A program made the position numbers and the translations under genes. A DNA stretch of 5,167 nt from Alphaproteobacteria bacterium (GTDB lineage Bacteria > Pseudomonadota > Alphaproteobacteria > Micavibrionales > UBA1664): positions 1 through 5,167 of the forward strand of contig JAUHXB010000109.1 in assembly GCA_030427215.1 (NCBI GenBank), given 5' to 3'. Of the stretch, positions 1-5,167 are shown one piece after another (within the stretch, counting starts at the first letter, position 1; each line of letters starts with the position of its first letter). The notes under the pieces were generated by a model. That model did not search any database. It was not told the DNA's origin and was given only the letters and a program-made list of their open reading frames with translations.

Positions 1-1
1 T

Positions 2-535
2 CGTGATGTGATTTGTTTCCCGACATTGAAACCATTAAAGCCAACGCCAAAAGCGGTTGAAACAAAAGAAATTATAAATACTGAAATTTTATCAAAAGAT
101 GAGATTTTAAAATTGGATGATAATGAATATCGCTTTGCCGTTGTTGTGAATGGTAAGGAAGAAAGCATTGGGCGTATTATGAATGCGGTCGGTCATTCCA
201 TGGCGGGATTGGTTGGAAAATCAGATGTATCCGATTTCTGCTTTATTGATTATGAAGATAAAGAGGGGGAGGTTCACCCATCCATTTCCCATTATCCAAC
301 CATTATTTTAAAGGCGAAAAATTCAAATCAAATTTTGACGGCGCGGAATAAAGCCAAAGACAAAGGCATCGCCTTTGTCGATTTCACCGAAACCATGACG
401 GTCGGAAGCTCCAAGGCGCAACTGGAAGAAACAAAACAGGTCGCCACAGACGACCTGAATTATTTCGCCGTCGCCATGTTTGGCAAAACAGAAGACTTAA
501 AAGAGGTTACGGGTAAGTTTTCTTTGTATAAATAG
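2..535 (+). CDS. C-terminal end of a probable class II lysyl-tRNA synthetase fused to a DUF2000 domain (partial, open at left edge)
   Basis: The frame is open to the left edge, so this is the 3' part of a longer gene. The first visible residues, RDVICFPTLKP, resemble the last residues of class II lysyl-tRNA synthetase, where IRDVI-x-FP-x-x-RP normally ends the protein. AspRS and AsnRS have related but different endings. Here the frame continues through a lysine- and glutamate-rich linker (about 30 residues) into a domain of about 135 residues from position 128. Its pattern, FAVVVNGKE...GRIMNAVGHSMAGLVG near the start and FGKTEDLKEVTGKFSLYK at the end, is that of DUF2000, whose structures resemble peptidyl-tRNA hydrolase II. 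The domain's function is unknown. A GTG at 8 could in principle start a stand-alone protein, but only 7 nt lie upstream, so no ribosome binding site can be judged. There is no convincing start between the two parts. DUF2000 identity is fairly secure; the synthetase assignment rests on about 11 residues and is an inference. Confidence 0.7.
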   Translation, partial: RDVICFPTLKPLKPTPKAVETKEIINTEILSKDEILKLDDNEYRFAVVVNGKEESIGRIMNAVGHSMAGLVGKSDVSDFCFIDYEDKEGEVHPSISHYPTIILKAKNSNQILTARNKAKDKGIAFVDFTETMTVGSSKAQLEETKQVATDDLNYFAVAMFGKTEDLKEVTGKFSLYK

Positions 536-541
536 CTTGAA

Positions 542-583
542 AAGCGCATCATAATTCTGTAAATAAATAATTATGATGCGCTT
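542..583. repeat. Perfect 15-bp inverted repeat overlapping a start codon
   Basis: The arms at 542-556 (AAGCGCATCATAATT) and 569-583 (AATTATGATGCGCTT) are exact reverse complements, separated by a 12-nt AT-rich loop. The repeat begins 6 nt after the stop codon of the DUF2000 gene, which suits a transcription terminator. However, no T-run follows the right arm on the + strand; on the - strand four Ts follow. The right arm contains both candidate ATG codons (573 and 576) of the metallopeptidase gene, so in RNA the stem would bury that start. It could be a terminator-like structure, a translation-control hairpin, or a protein-binding site; the sequence does not decide between them. Confidence 0.7.
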
Positions 584-1415
584 GGATGATGATGGGCAAG
601 AATATTGGAAACCGCTAGAAATTCCGAGAAGGTTTTTTGATTGGATTGACAATCCTCTGACGGATAACCATGCGGCGGAAGGTTCAGAATATTTCAATCA
701 GGCATTGCTGACCGATCAGGCTTGTTGGGTTCTACAACATAGTCCGACAATACAGGCATCTTTTGAAATCTATGAAGATTTAACCGTTTATAATATTACA
801 GCTGAAGATCGAGATGATTTACTTGCTGAACATATAAGGCAAAATAAAACAATAGCAGTATCTCCTTCTACAAATGTTTGGATAAGAGCAGGGCTTCTTG
901 CTCATGAGTTTGGGCATGCTGTGCAAGCCCAGGAAAATTTGTTAAAAGACGCTTTTTCATCACGTGATAGAGCAATAATACTGATAAAAGAGGCCGATGC
1001 CAGAGTTTTTGATGTAACCGTTTCTTATGAGCTAAGGCATCGCTTTCCTCATGTATGGGCTAGCGACTTAAATAAGAAATTAAAGTTAGTTTTGCTAAAA
1101 TCTATATTGGAGAATCCAGAGAATATTGTTAGTGGAGTTGCCGGAAGGCGGGTTTTTGAAGAATATCTAAATTCAGGAATGGGGCGCCAATTTTATTTTA
1201 ATTACCATTCTGTATCTAAAAAATTTGCAAATGGTAGAGAAAAACCAATTGCAAAATCATCTGTTTATGAAGTGTTAGCAGAATACTATGACTCATTAAA
1301 AGGGATGCCTTTTAGTGCCTTTAATGGCACTGAATATGAACAAATAGAGCGCGAGCATTATTTAAATCCGAATGATGCTGAGAGAGTGGTTAGAGCCGTT
1401 CAAATGAAACTCTAA
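573..1415 (+). CDS. Putative zinc metallopeptidase with HEFGH motif (DUF6782-like)
   Basis: A 280-residue protein with one clear signature: [13 protein letters not shown], in which HEFGH (residues 111-115) matches the HExxH motif of zinc metallopeptidases. The two histidines would bind zinc and the glutamate would act as general base. The acidic stretch KEADARVFD (139-147) lies about 25 residues downstream, and E140 is a reasonable third zinc ligand of the gluzincin type. I see no signal peptide or membrane segment, so it looks cytoplasmic. The layout resembles the DUF6782 group of putative metallopeptidases, but that name is from memory and tentative. Substrate and role are unknown. Start choice is awkward: ATG at 573 and 576 lack a Shine-Dalgarno sequence and lie inside an inverted repeat, and an in-frame TAA at 564-566 prevents extension upstream. 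The gene is visibly more AT-rich than gatB and gap and uses ATA and AGA codons often, which hints at different ancestry. Its stop overlaps the gatB stop on the opposite strand. Confidence 0.75.
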   Translation: MMRLDDDGQEYWKPLEIPRRFFDWIDNPLTDNHAAEGSEYFNQALLTDQACWVLQHSPTIQASFEIYEDLTVYNITAEDRDDLLAEHIRQNKTIAVSPSTNVWIRAGLLAHEFGHAVQAQENLLKDAFSSRDRAIILIKEADARVFDVTVSYELRHRFPHVWASDLNKKLKLVLLKSILENPENIVSGVAGRRVFEEYLNSGMGRQFYFNYHSVSKKFANGREKPIAKSSVYEVLAEYYDSLKGMPFSAFNGTEYEQIEREHYLNPNDAERVVRAVQMKL

Positions 1416-2872
1416 CCCAACTTACCCTTCAACAATTCATTCACCATAGAGGGGTTGGCTTTACCGCCGGATGATTTCATGACCTGCCCAACAAAGAACC
1501 CGAGGAGTTTTTCGTTTCCGCCTTTATAGGCTTCGACTTGTGATGGGTTATTGGATAGGACCTCATCAATGATGGCTTCAATCGCGCCGATATCTGTGAC
1601 TTGTTTTAATCCTTTTTCATCGATGATTGTGTCGGCGGATTTTCCTGTTTCCATCATGTCGGCAAAGACATCCTTGGCAATTTTACCATTGATGGTTTTG
1701 TCATGAATACGCGCGACCAATTCCCCTAAATTTTCGGCGGAAACGGGGCTGTCATCCAATGTTTTTTCGGCCTTATTAAGGGCGCCCAGCAATTCATTAA
1801 TCACCCAATTTGCGGAGATTTTGGCATCACCTCCCGTTTTGACAACTGTTTCATAATAGGCGGCGCGGGATTGTTCGGCAATCAACACGGATGCGTCATA
1901 GGCATTGAGGCCGAATTCGTTCATAAAACGGTGTTTTTTCGCATCGGGTAATTCAGGCAAGGTTGATTTTATCCGCTCCATCAATTCATCGGTCAATGTT
2001 AATGGCAATAAATCAGGGTCAGGGAAGTAACGGTAATCATGCGCGTCTTCTTTTGAACGGAGGGGACGTGTTTCAAGCTTTACAGGGTCCCAAAGGCGCG
2101 TTTCTTGGTCGACTTCGCCGCCATCTTCGATAATTTCAATTTGGCGGAGGGCTTCAAATTGGATCGCCTGTGTCATCGCCTTGATCGAATTGACGTTTTT
2201 AATTTCGGCGCGTGTACCGAATTCTTCGCCGGGTTTCCGCATGGAAATATTGACGTCCGCGCGCATGGATCCTTCGTCCATATTGCCGTCACATGTTCCC
2301 AAATACCGCAAAATCATACGGATTTTATTGACGTAGGCCGCGGCCTCATCCGCGCTTCGGATATCAGGTTCACTGACAATTTCCATCAGGGCAGACCCTG
2401 AACGATTTAAATCCACATATGATTTTTGTGGGTGCATATCATGCACGGATTTTCCTGCATCTTGTTCCAAATGCAGGCGTGTAATGCCAATAATTTTTGT
2501 TGATCCATCGGGTAGGTCGACCTCTATCTCACCTGTTCCCACGATGGGCTGATCATATTGAGAGATTTGATATCCTTGGGGAAGGTCAGGATAAAAGTAA
2601 TTTTTCCGTGCAAAAACCGATGTTTTATTGACCTGAGCGTTTAGCCCAAACCCAGTTTTCACCGCCTGTTCAACGACATATTCGTTAAGCACGGGTAACA
2701 TACCCGGCATGGCGGCATCAACCAATGACACATGCGTGTTTGGCGCGGCGCCAAATTCAATGGATGCCCCTGAAAATAATTTTGATTTGGCCGTGACTTG
2801 GGCATGGATTTCCAACCCAATCACCATTTCCCATTCACCCGTTTCACCTTTTATTAATGCATGTTGTGTCAT
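1412..2872 (-). CDS. gatB: Aspartyl/glutamyl-tRNA(Asn/Gln) amidotransferase subunit B
   Basis: GatB is the tRNA-binding kinase/transamidase subunit of the cytoplasmic GatCAB complex. The complex converts Glu-tRNA(Gln) to Gln-tRNA(Gln), and Asp-tRNA(Asn) to Asn-tRNA(Asn), using ammonia released by GatA. The 486-residue product is full length. Family motifs appear in order: GLEIHAQ (19-25), AAMPG (53-57), [18 protein letters not shown] (89-106), HLEQDAGKS (134-142), the GatB signature [17 protein letters not shown] (154-170), KNVNS (225-229), TRLWD (258-262) and [14 protein letters not shown] (275-288). A helical and YqeY-like tail follows to the end. The signature reads SAL where many homologues have xPL. 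The start at 2872 ([14 protein letters not shown]) matches the usual alphaproteobacterial N-terminus and has an AAGGA site 9 nt upstream. An upstream ATG at 2920 would add 16 lysine-rich residues encoded by repeat DNA and is rejected. gatA and gatC are not in the window. It lies 87 nt downstream of gap and may be cotranscribed with it. Confidence 0.97.
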   Translation of the reverse strand: MTQHALIKGETGEWEMVIGLEIHAQVTAKSKLFSGASIEFGAAPNTHVSLVDAAMPGMLPVLNEYVVEQAVKTGFGLNAQVNKTSVFARKNYFYPDLPQGYQISQYDQPIVGTGEIEVDLPDGSTKIIGITRLHLEQDAGKSVHDMHPQKSYVDLNRSGSALMEIVSEPDIRSADEAAAYVNKIRMILRYLGTCDGNMDEGSMRADVNISMRKPGEEFGTRAEIKNVNSIKAMTQAIQFEALRQIEIIEDGGEVDQETRLWDPVKLETRPLRSKEDAHDYRYFPDPDLLPLTLTDELMERIKSTLPELPDAKKHRFMNEFGLNAYDASVLIAEQSRAAYYETVVKTGGDAKISANWVINELLGALNKAEKTLDDSPVSAENLGELVARIHDKTINGKIAKDVFADMMETGKSADTIIDEKGLKQVTDIGAIEAIIDEVLSNNPSQVEAYKGGNEKLLGFFVGQVMKSSGGKANPSMVNELLKGKLG

Positions 2873-2881
2873 TATGCCGCG

Positions 2882-2886
2882 TCCTT
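2882..2886 (-). promoter_or_regulatory. Ribosome binding site of gatB
   Basis: Read on the - strand this is AAGGA, 9 nt before the ATG at 2872-2870. It decides the gatB start in favour of MTQHAL over the longer in-frame ATG at 2920, which has no comparable site. Confidence 0.8.
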
Positions 2887-2909
2887 TTTTATCTTTCTTA
2901 TTTTTTAAC

Positions 2910-2939
2910 CGCAAAGTCACGCAGTGTCACGCAAAGTTT
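2910..2939. repeat. Three tandem 10-nt units in the gap-gatB spacer
   Basis: Three consecutive decamers, CGCAAAGTCA, CGCAGTGTCA and CGCAAAGTTT, occupy 2910-2919, 2920-2929 and 2930-2939. CGCAAAGT recurs exactly at 20-nt distance and TCACGCA at 10-nt distance. AT-rich, T-rich runs flank the array on both sides. The pattern resembles the short intergenic CGCAAAG-type direct repeats that I recall from many environmental bacterial genomes; their function is unknown to me. The rest of the 87-nt spacer holds the gatB ribosome binding site. I see no clear GC-rich hairpin terminator after gap. Confidence 0.7.
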
Positions 2940-2959
2940 TTTATGATTATTGTGATTTT

Positions 2960-3970
2960 TTAAATCAATTTCCCCATCACGGATGCCGTGTCCAACATAC
3001 GGTTGGAAAAGCCCCATTCATTGTCATACCATGCCATGATACGGACCAAATTTCCGTCCATGACTTTTGTACCGTTGAGTGAAAAAATTGAGCTATGCGG
3101 GTCGTGGTTAAAATCGGAAGACACCAATGGTTCATCATAACATCCCAAGATGCCTTTAAGGTTGCCCTCGCAGGCGGATTTTATGGCGTCATTCACTTCC
3201 TCAACACTTGTATCGCGTGTGGCGTTAAATTTCAAATCAACCAAGGACACATTTGGTGTTGGAACGCGGATGGCAACGCCGTCCAACTTCCCATTTAATT
3301 CGGGGAGGACCTTCCCCACGGCCTTCGCCGCACCGGTGGATGTTGGAATCATGTTTGCGGCCGCCGCGCGAGCACGGTGTAAATCTTTATGCGCCGTATC
3401 TGTCACGCGTTGATCACCCGTATAGGCATGGATGGTTGTCATAAATCCTTTTTCAATGCCAATGGCGTCATTTAATGTTTTTGCAACGGGGGCAAGGCAA
3501 TTTGTTGTGCAGGATGCGTTGGATACAATCACATGGTCAGCGGTTAATGCATCATGGTTTACGCCATAAACAACCGTTAAATCTTCATCCGATGCAGGGG
3601 CGGAAATCAGAACGCGCTTTGCACCCGCATCAATATGTTTCATACAATCATCACGTTTTGTAAACACGCCTGAACATTCAAACACAATATCAATATTCAA
3701 TGTTGCCCAAGGCAGGTCGGATGGATCGCGTTCGGAAAAGACTTGAATTTGTTGGCCATTGACGCTCATTGTGTCTTCATCAATGGCCGTCACATCATGG
3801 TTAAATCGTCCGTGAACCGTGTCATATTTCATCAAATGCACGTTTGTGTTCACATCCGCCAAATCATTAATCGCAACAACAGCCATGTCTGTGCGCCCCG
3901 ATTCCACCAGTGCACGATGAACCAAACGCCCGATACGCCCATATCCGTTAATTGCAATTTTTAATGTCAT
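2960..3970 (-). CDS. gap: Glyceraldehyde-3-phosphate dehydrogenase, type I (NAD-type)
   Basis: This cytoplasmic enzyme oxidises and phosphorylates glyceraldehyde 3-phosphate to 1,3-bisphosphoglycerate with NAD+ in glycolysis, reversibly in gluconeogenesis. The product is 336 residues, a normal length. The N-terminal Rossmann fold carries INGYGRIGR (7-15), and AINDL (33-37) has the aspartate at residue 36 expected for NAD preference. The active-site signature ASCTTNCL (152-159) gives catalytic Cys154, with His181 in [10 protein letters not shown] as its partner. The phosphate-binding [21 protein letters not shown] region (211-231) and the C-terminal [12 protein letters not shown] are intact. 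The start at 3970 gives the standard [15 protein letters not shown] and has an AAGGA site 9 nt upstream. Transketolase lies upstream on the same strand, as in the tkt-gap-pgk clusters common in Alphaproteobacteria. Here two small genes separate tkt from gap, and gatB rather than pgk follows. Confidence 0.97.
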   Translation of the reverse strand: MTLKIAINGYGRIGRLVHRALVESGRTDMAVVAINDLADVNTNVHLMKYDTVHGRFNHDVTAIDEDTMSVNGQQIQVFSERDPSDLPWATLNIDIVFECSGVFTKRDDCMKHIDAGAKRVLISAPASDEDLTVVYGVNHDALTADHVIVSNASCTTNCLAPVAKTLNDAIGIEKGFMTTIHAYTGDQRVTDTAHKDLHRARAAAANMIPTSTGAAKAVGKVLPELNGKLDGVAIRVPTPNVSLVDLKFNATRDTSVEEVNDAIKSACEGNLKGILGCYDEPLVSSDFNHDPHSSIFSLNGTKVMDGNLVRIMAWYDNEWGFSNRMLDTASVMGKLI

Positions 3971-4049
3971 AATATTATTTCCTTGCTTATGTTTTTTGAG
4001 TTGATTAAGCTTAATTCAAATATAACATAAATCAAGCAGGGGTATAAAA
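3971..4049. promoter_or_regulatory. Divergent intergenic region with palindrome and possible promoters
   Basis: This AT-rich 79-nt region separates gap (leftward) from the 65-codon gene (rightward), so it should hold the promoter of either or both. A 12-bp perfect palindrome, ATTAAGCTTAAT, lies at 4004-4015. Its imperfect flanks TTGA and TCAA extend the symmetry, so it could be an operator. A possible + strand promoter is TTGATT (4001-4006) and TAACAT (4023-4028) with a 16-nt spacer, four of six matches in each box. For gap, the - strand TATATT (4024-4019) is a possible -10 with no good -35. The gap ribosome binding site (AAGGA on the - strand) is at 3980-3984. Promoter calls are weak; the palindrome is directly visible. 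Confidence 0.4.
4038..4042 (+). promoter_or_regulatory. Ribosome binding site of the 65-codon gene
   Basis: AGGGG lies 7 nt before the ATG at 4050. It is a purine-rich site at good spacing and the main evidence, apart from the open frame, that the small gene is translated. Confidence 0.55.
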
Positions 4050-4247
4050 ATGAGTGAAAAAATCACCGAACAGCCAATTCAAGGAACTGAAGAAACAGTC
4101 ATGAACGCGTGGGTTGCGCTTGGAAATGCCGATAAATCAGGACATGTCGCAACAGGTGTTCCTGTCGCAGATCCATCAAGTCATGCCGAAGAGCAAGTCT
4201 ATAGTTGCAGTTTTGCCGCTCTCAAGGGGCTGACGCATGGTAGGTAG
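4050..4247 (+). CDS. Small protein of unknown function (65 aa)
   Basis: I do not recognise this protein. It is 65 residues, starts MSEKITEQPIQGTEETVMNA, is hydrophilic with an acidic first part, and has no membrane segment, signal peptide or clear motif. There is one cysteine, in YSCSF near the C-terminus. Support for a real gene is the AGGGG site 7 nt before the ATG, a base composition like that of neighbouring genes, no competing gene on either strand, and two consecutive in-frame stops (TAG at 4245 and TGA at 4248). It is transcribed away from gap and converges on the 100-codon gene, with a 68-nt spacer that shows no strong terminator. It interrupts an otherwise leftward tkt-gap arrangement. 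A chance frame or the remnant of a larger gene remains possible. Confidence 0.5.
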   Translation: MSEKITEQPIQGTEETVMNAWVALGNADKSGHVATGVPVADPSSHAEEQVYSCSFAALKGLTHGR

Positions 4248-4315
4248 TGAGGCTAAGGCGTCAAATTTTAGCGAGCAACATTCTTATTCTAGATAGCTCC
4301 AACCATGAAAAATAA

Positions 4316-4618
4316 TTAATTTAAATTTTTAGAATTTTCTTTGAAAAACCTGGTTTGATCACGCATATGCAAAAAACCCTTTCCAAATTCCGCTAATGCA
4401 GGGCACAAGCCACTTTCAACCTCTTTTGCGGCCATTTCTTGAATTTCATGGCTGTATTGAACTATGTCTGGCATGTAATATTCTTTGATAGTACTTTTTA
4501 CAGGCTCACTTTTGATGAAAAGAAATCCAACTATCATTAATATTATTCCTGATATAACATTTTGAAATATAGGGTTTTCAAAGCAACATTTAACAAGATC
4601 TTTATTATTTAGGGCCAT
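4316..4618 (-). CDS. Small single-pass membrane protein of unknown function, coupled to tkt
   Basis: I do not recognise this 100-residue protein. It has one strongly hydrophobic segment, NVISGIILMIVGFLFI (about 20-35), preceded by a short N-terminus with lysines and a Cys-Cys pair (11-12). A hydrophilic C-terminal part of about 65 residues follows, containing a helical acidic stretch (HEIQEMAAKEVESG). The segment is best read as an uncleaved membrane anchor; orientation is uncertain. The ATG shares one base with the transketolase stop (TAATG on the - strand), which suggests cotranscription and translation by reinitiation, as I see no strong Shine-Dalgarno before it. The gene is clearly more AT-rich than tkt. 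An AT-rich, T-rich stretch follows the stop, but there is no convincing hairpin. The precise stop/start junction supports it being a real gene; a function in the pentose phosphate pathway is not implied. Confidence 0.6.
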   Translation of the reverse strand: MALNNKDLVKCCFENPIFQNVISGIILMIVGFLFIKSEPVKSTIKEYYMPDIVQYSHEIQEMAAKEVESGLCPALAEFGKGFLHMRDQTRFFKENSKNLN

Positions 4619-5167
4619 TACTTTACCGCACTCACAATCGCCTCTTTCGTAATTCCGAAATGGTCGTACAATTCGGGGGCGGGGGCGCTATCGCCAAATC
4701 CATCCATACCGATGAATGTGCCGTGGGCGCCTATAAGGGCATCCCATCCCATGCGGACACCAGCCTCGATTGCGATTTTCTGGCTGTCATTACAAATGAA
4801 GGATTGGATATACTTGCCATCTTGTTCCCAGAATAAATCAAGGCATGGGCAAGACACTAAGCGCACCTTTTTACCTTGTGCGTCCAAATCGGCCTTTGCC
4901 GCCGCGGCGATTTCTACTTCTGATCCTGTGGCGAATAATGTGACATCGGGTTCGCCGTCGCAATCTGCCAAAATATAAGCCCCGCGCGCGGATAAATTGT
5001 CTTCTTCATATATTTTGCGTTGAGGCTCTATCCCTTGACGTGTTAATGACAAAATAGATGGCGCATCATCAATTTGAAGGGCCAATTCCCAACATTCCGC
5101 CGTTTCCGTTTGGTCACAGGGACGGAACACATAAGTGTTTGGCGTCGCGCGCGAGATGGCCAGATGC
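4618..5167 (-). CDS. tkt: Transketolase, C-terminal part (runs off right edge)
   Basis: Transketolase is a thiamine-diphosphate enzyme of the pentose phosphate pathway that moves two-carbon units between sugar phosphates. The last 182 residues are visible. HLAISRATPNTYVFRPCDQTETAECW is the end of the pyrimidine-binding domain and corresponds to the familiar HLA-x-LRA-x-P-x-x-x-VFRP-x-D stretch. The transketolase C-terminal domain follows, with APSILSLTRQ, ATGSEVEIA, a region ending in EAGVRMGWD, and the closing GFGDSAPAPELYDHFGIT. The frame is open past position 5130, where a GTG occurs, so that GTG is an internal valine and the real start lies outside the window. The N-terminal thiamine-diphosphate domain cannot be checked. 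No frameshift or missing segment is seen. The stop overlaps the start of the 100-codon membrane protein gene. Transketolase upstream of gap on the same strand matches alphaproteobacterial gene order. Confidence 0.96.
   Translation of the reverse strand, partial: HLAISRATPNTYVFRPCDQTETAECWELALQIDDAPSILSLTRQGIEPQRKIYEEDNLSARGAYILADCDGEPDVTLFATGSEVEIAAAAKADLDAQGKKVRLVSCPCLDLFWEQDGKYIQSFICNDSQKIAIEAGVRMGWDALIGAHGTFIGMDGFGDSAPAPELYDHFGITKEAIVSAVK

Noticed and set aside
527..532. TATAAA as a -10 box for the metallopeptidase gene
   Set aside because: The only nearby -35-like sequence is about 14 nt away and poor; the match could arise from the AT-rich end of the DUF2000 coding region.
497..697. Open frame on the - strand across the inverted repeat
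   Set aside because: It overlaps the ends of two better supported + strand genes, spans the hairpin, and has no recognisable protein features.
2105..2401. Open frame of 98 codons on the + strand inside gatB
   Set aside because: It lies antisense to a conserved part of gatB and only mirrors that gene's codon pattern.
2873..2920. N-terminal extension of GatB by 16 residues from the ATG at 2920
   Set aside because: The extra residues are lysine-rich and unlike GatB, are encoded by the tandem repeat and a T-rich run, and the AAGGA site belongs to the ATG at 2872.
3095..3964. Several + strand open frames opposite gap
   Set aside because: All are antisense to the intact gap gene, overlap each other, and have no family resemblance or ribosome binding sites of note.
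4252..4271. GCTAA...TTAGC as a terminator after the 65-codon gene
   Set aside because: The stem is only about 5 bp, weak in GC and not followed by a T-run.
4712..4978. Open frame of 88 codons on the + strand opposite tkt
   Set aside because: It is antisense to the conserved transketolase C-terminal domain.
5128..5130. GTG as start of a short stand-alone transketolase C-terminal protein
   Set aside because: The frame continues upstream with conserved transketolase residues (HLAISRATPNTY) to the window edge, so the codon is an internal valine.

Overview
The window is a stretch of bacterial chromosome that is mostly housekeeping genes. The GatB, GAPDH and transketolase sequences all have a proteobacterial look, and the transketolase/GAPDH neighbourhood is typical of Alphaproteobacteria. 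I infer an alphaproteobacterium of moderate-to-low GC, possibly from a metagenome. The species cannot be named from this window.

Left part, + strand. The window opens inside a reading frame that is already running. Its first visible residues (RDVICFPTLKP) look like the extreme C-terminus of a class II lysyl-tRNA synthetase. The same frame then continues through a charged linker into a complete DUF2000 domain, a family with a peptidyl-tRNA-hydrolase-II-like fold, and stops at 535. A 37-nt gap follows. It begins a perfect 15-bp inverted repeat whose right arm covers the start codon of the next gene. That gene (573-1415) encodes a soluble, AT-rich, HEFGH-containing putative zinc metallopeptidase.

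Middle, - strand. gatB (amidotransferase subunit B) converges on the metallopeptidase gene, and the two stop codons overlap by 4 nt. Upstream of gatB, on the same strand, is gap (glycolytic GAPDH). The 87-nt gap-gatB spacer holds three tandem 10-nt units and the gatB ribosome binding site.

Right part. A divergent small gene of 65 codons (+ strand, 4050-4247) has no recognised family. It shares an AT-rich intergenic region containing a palindrome with gap. A 100-codon single-pass membrane protein gene (- strand) follows, coupled through a TAATG overlap to the stop codon of transketolase. The transketolase gene runs off the right edge, leaving its C-terminal 182 residues.

Together the window covers tRNA charging (LysRS-like end, GatB) and central carbon metabolism (Tkt, GAPDH). 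Three poorly characterised genes sit between them: a metallopeptidase, a 65-aa protein and a 100-aa membrane protein. There is no CRISPR array, tRNA, rRNA, insertion sequence or defence cassette that I can support. The most unusual item is the apparent LysRS-DUF2000 fusion.
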